NCBI GenBank assembly: GCA_013299045.1
Contig: JAAFJX010000014.1
Span: 1-64,000, forward strand
Direction: 5' to 3'
DNA length: 64,000 nt
Source of the DNA: Cytophagales bacterium
GTDB taxonomy: Bacteria; Bacteroidota; Bacteroidia; Cytophagales; Bernardetiaceae
Shown piece after piece: positions 63,906-64,000 of this stretch (its first letter is position 1; the number at the start of each line of letters is the position of its first letter). The translations under genes were made by a program, and so were the position numbers. The notes under the pieces were generated by a model. That model had not been told where the DNA came from and did no database searches. It worked only from the letters and a program-made list of their open reading frames with translations.

Positions 63906-64000
63906 CTAGTTCTTGGCAAACTGAGGCTTGGGGTTCAAGTTTTTGAGGCTGATTTTCAAAATTTGCCAAGTCTCCCACAAGTTGTAAACAATTTTGTGCA
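63906..64000 (-). CDS. C-terminal fragment of an unidentified protein, cut by the right window edge
   Basis: On the minus strand a frame is open from the window edge to a TAG at 63906-63908 and reads HKIVYNLWETWQILKISLKN, then LNPKPQFAKN. A Lys-rich tail and end just before element F are believable. A second minus frame also stays open (to 63865) but runs into element F. The family is unknown. Confidence 0.4.
   Translation of the reverse strand, partial: HKIVYNLWETWQILKISLKNLNPKPQFAKN

Overview
The window looks like a chromosome piece from a member of the Bacteroidota, most probably a gliding Cytophagales-type bacterium. Four things point there. Several exported proteins end in type IX secretion (T9SS) sorting domains: type A at 20433-22520, 27404-29779 and 56268-58598, and type B (gliding CHU_C) at 14890-16806. 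SecD and SecF are fused in one protein. Many genes are preceded by the Bacteroidota promoter, TTTG or TTG, about 19-21 bp, then TAnnTTTG. Leaders are A-rich rather than GGAGG-like. The DNA is moderately AT-rich by eye. No rRNA, CRISPR array or prophage was seen. One tRNA, Arg(CCT), lies at 55026-55097.

Layout. Bases 1-8000 are accessory: a DUF4157 (eCIS/polymorphic-toxin type) protein, a GT39-like membrane glycosyltransferase, a broken IS30-type transposase, a DUF1569 protein and a TPR protein followed by a Crp/Fnr regulator. Three copies of a mosaic inverted-repeat element lie between them. Bases 8000-12000 hold an OmpA-propeller/TlpA-redoxin operon and an orphan double-glycine leader peptide. 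Bases 12000-30000 hold pyruvate dehydrogenase E2, a Cys-rich secreted protein built from two tandem repeats, surface proteins, a YafK-like L,D-transpeptidase with a SpoIIE phosphatase, SecDF and an M14 carboxypeptidase. Bases 30000-46200 hold a moxR-dinB-ABC operon, a 1763-residue kinase/ATPase/GAF/SpoIIE protein, an aspartyl protease, a GNAT enzyme, an orphan Imm51-like immunity protein, a PaaE-like reductase, an HD hydrolase and bioB. Bases 46200-64000 hold a choice-of-anchor type lipoprotein, a small exported operon, a third SpoIIE protein, an M15 peptidase, a PD-(D/E)XK-like protein, a lipoprotein/M43 metalloprotease pair, a LOG-family enzyme and a fourth SpoIIE protein that is split by a frameshift.

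Two themes run through the window. The first is signalling: four large proteins share a C-terminal SpoIIE/PP2C phosphatase but have different input modules (TPR+GAF, kinase+AAA+GAF, TPR+coiled coil, propeller+Y_Y_Y). No STAS or anti-sigma partner is encoded nearby. The second is a family of at least six small elements whose ends read AGTCGTCCCT(T)AAAA and its complement. They share modules in different combinations, carry no transposase, interrupt an IS30 remnant and cut off an exported gene just after its signal peptide. Apart from these, the most unusual items are the double-glycine peptide at 11347-11544, a 24-bp perfect palindrome filling a promoter spacer at 39845-39868, and a start-codon-covering inverted repeat at 5603-5690.
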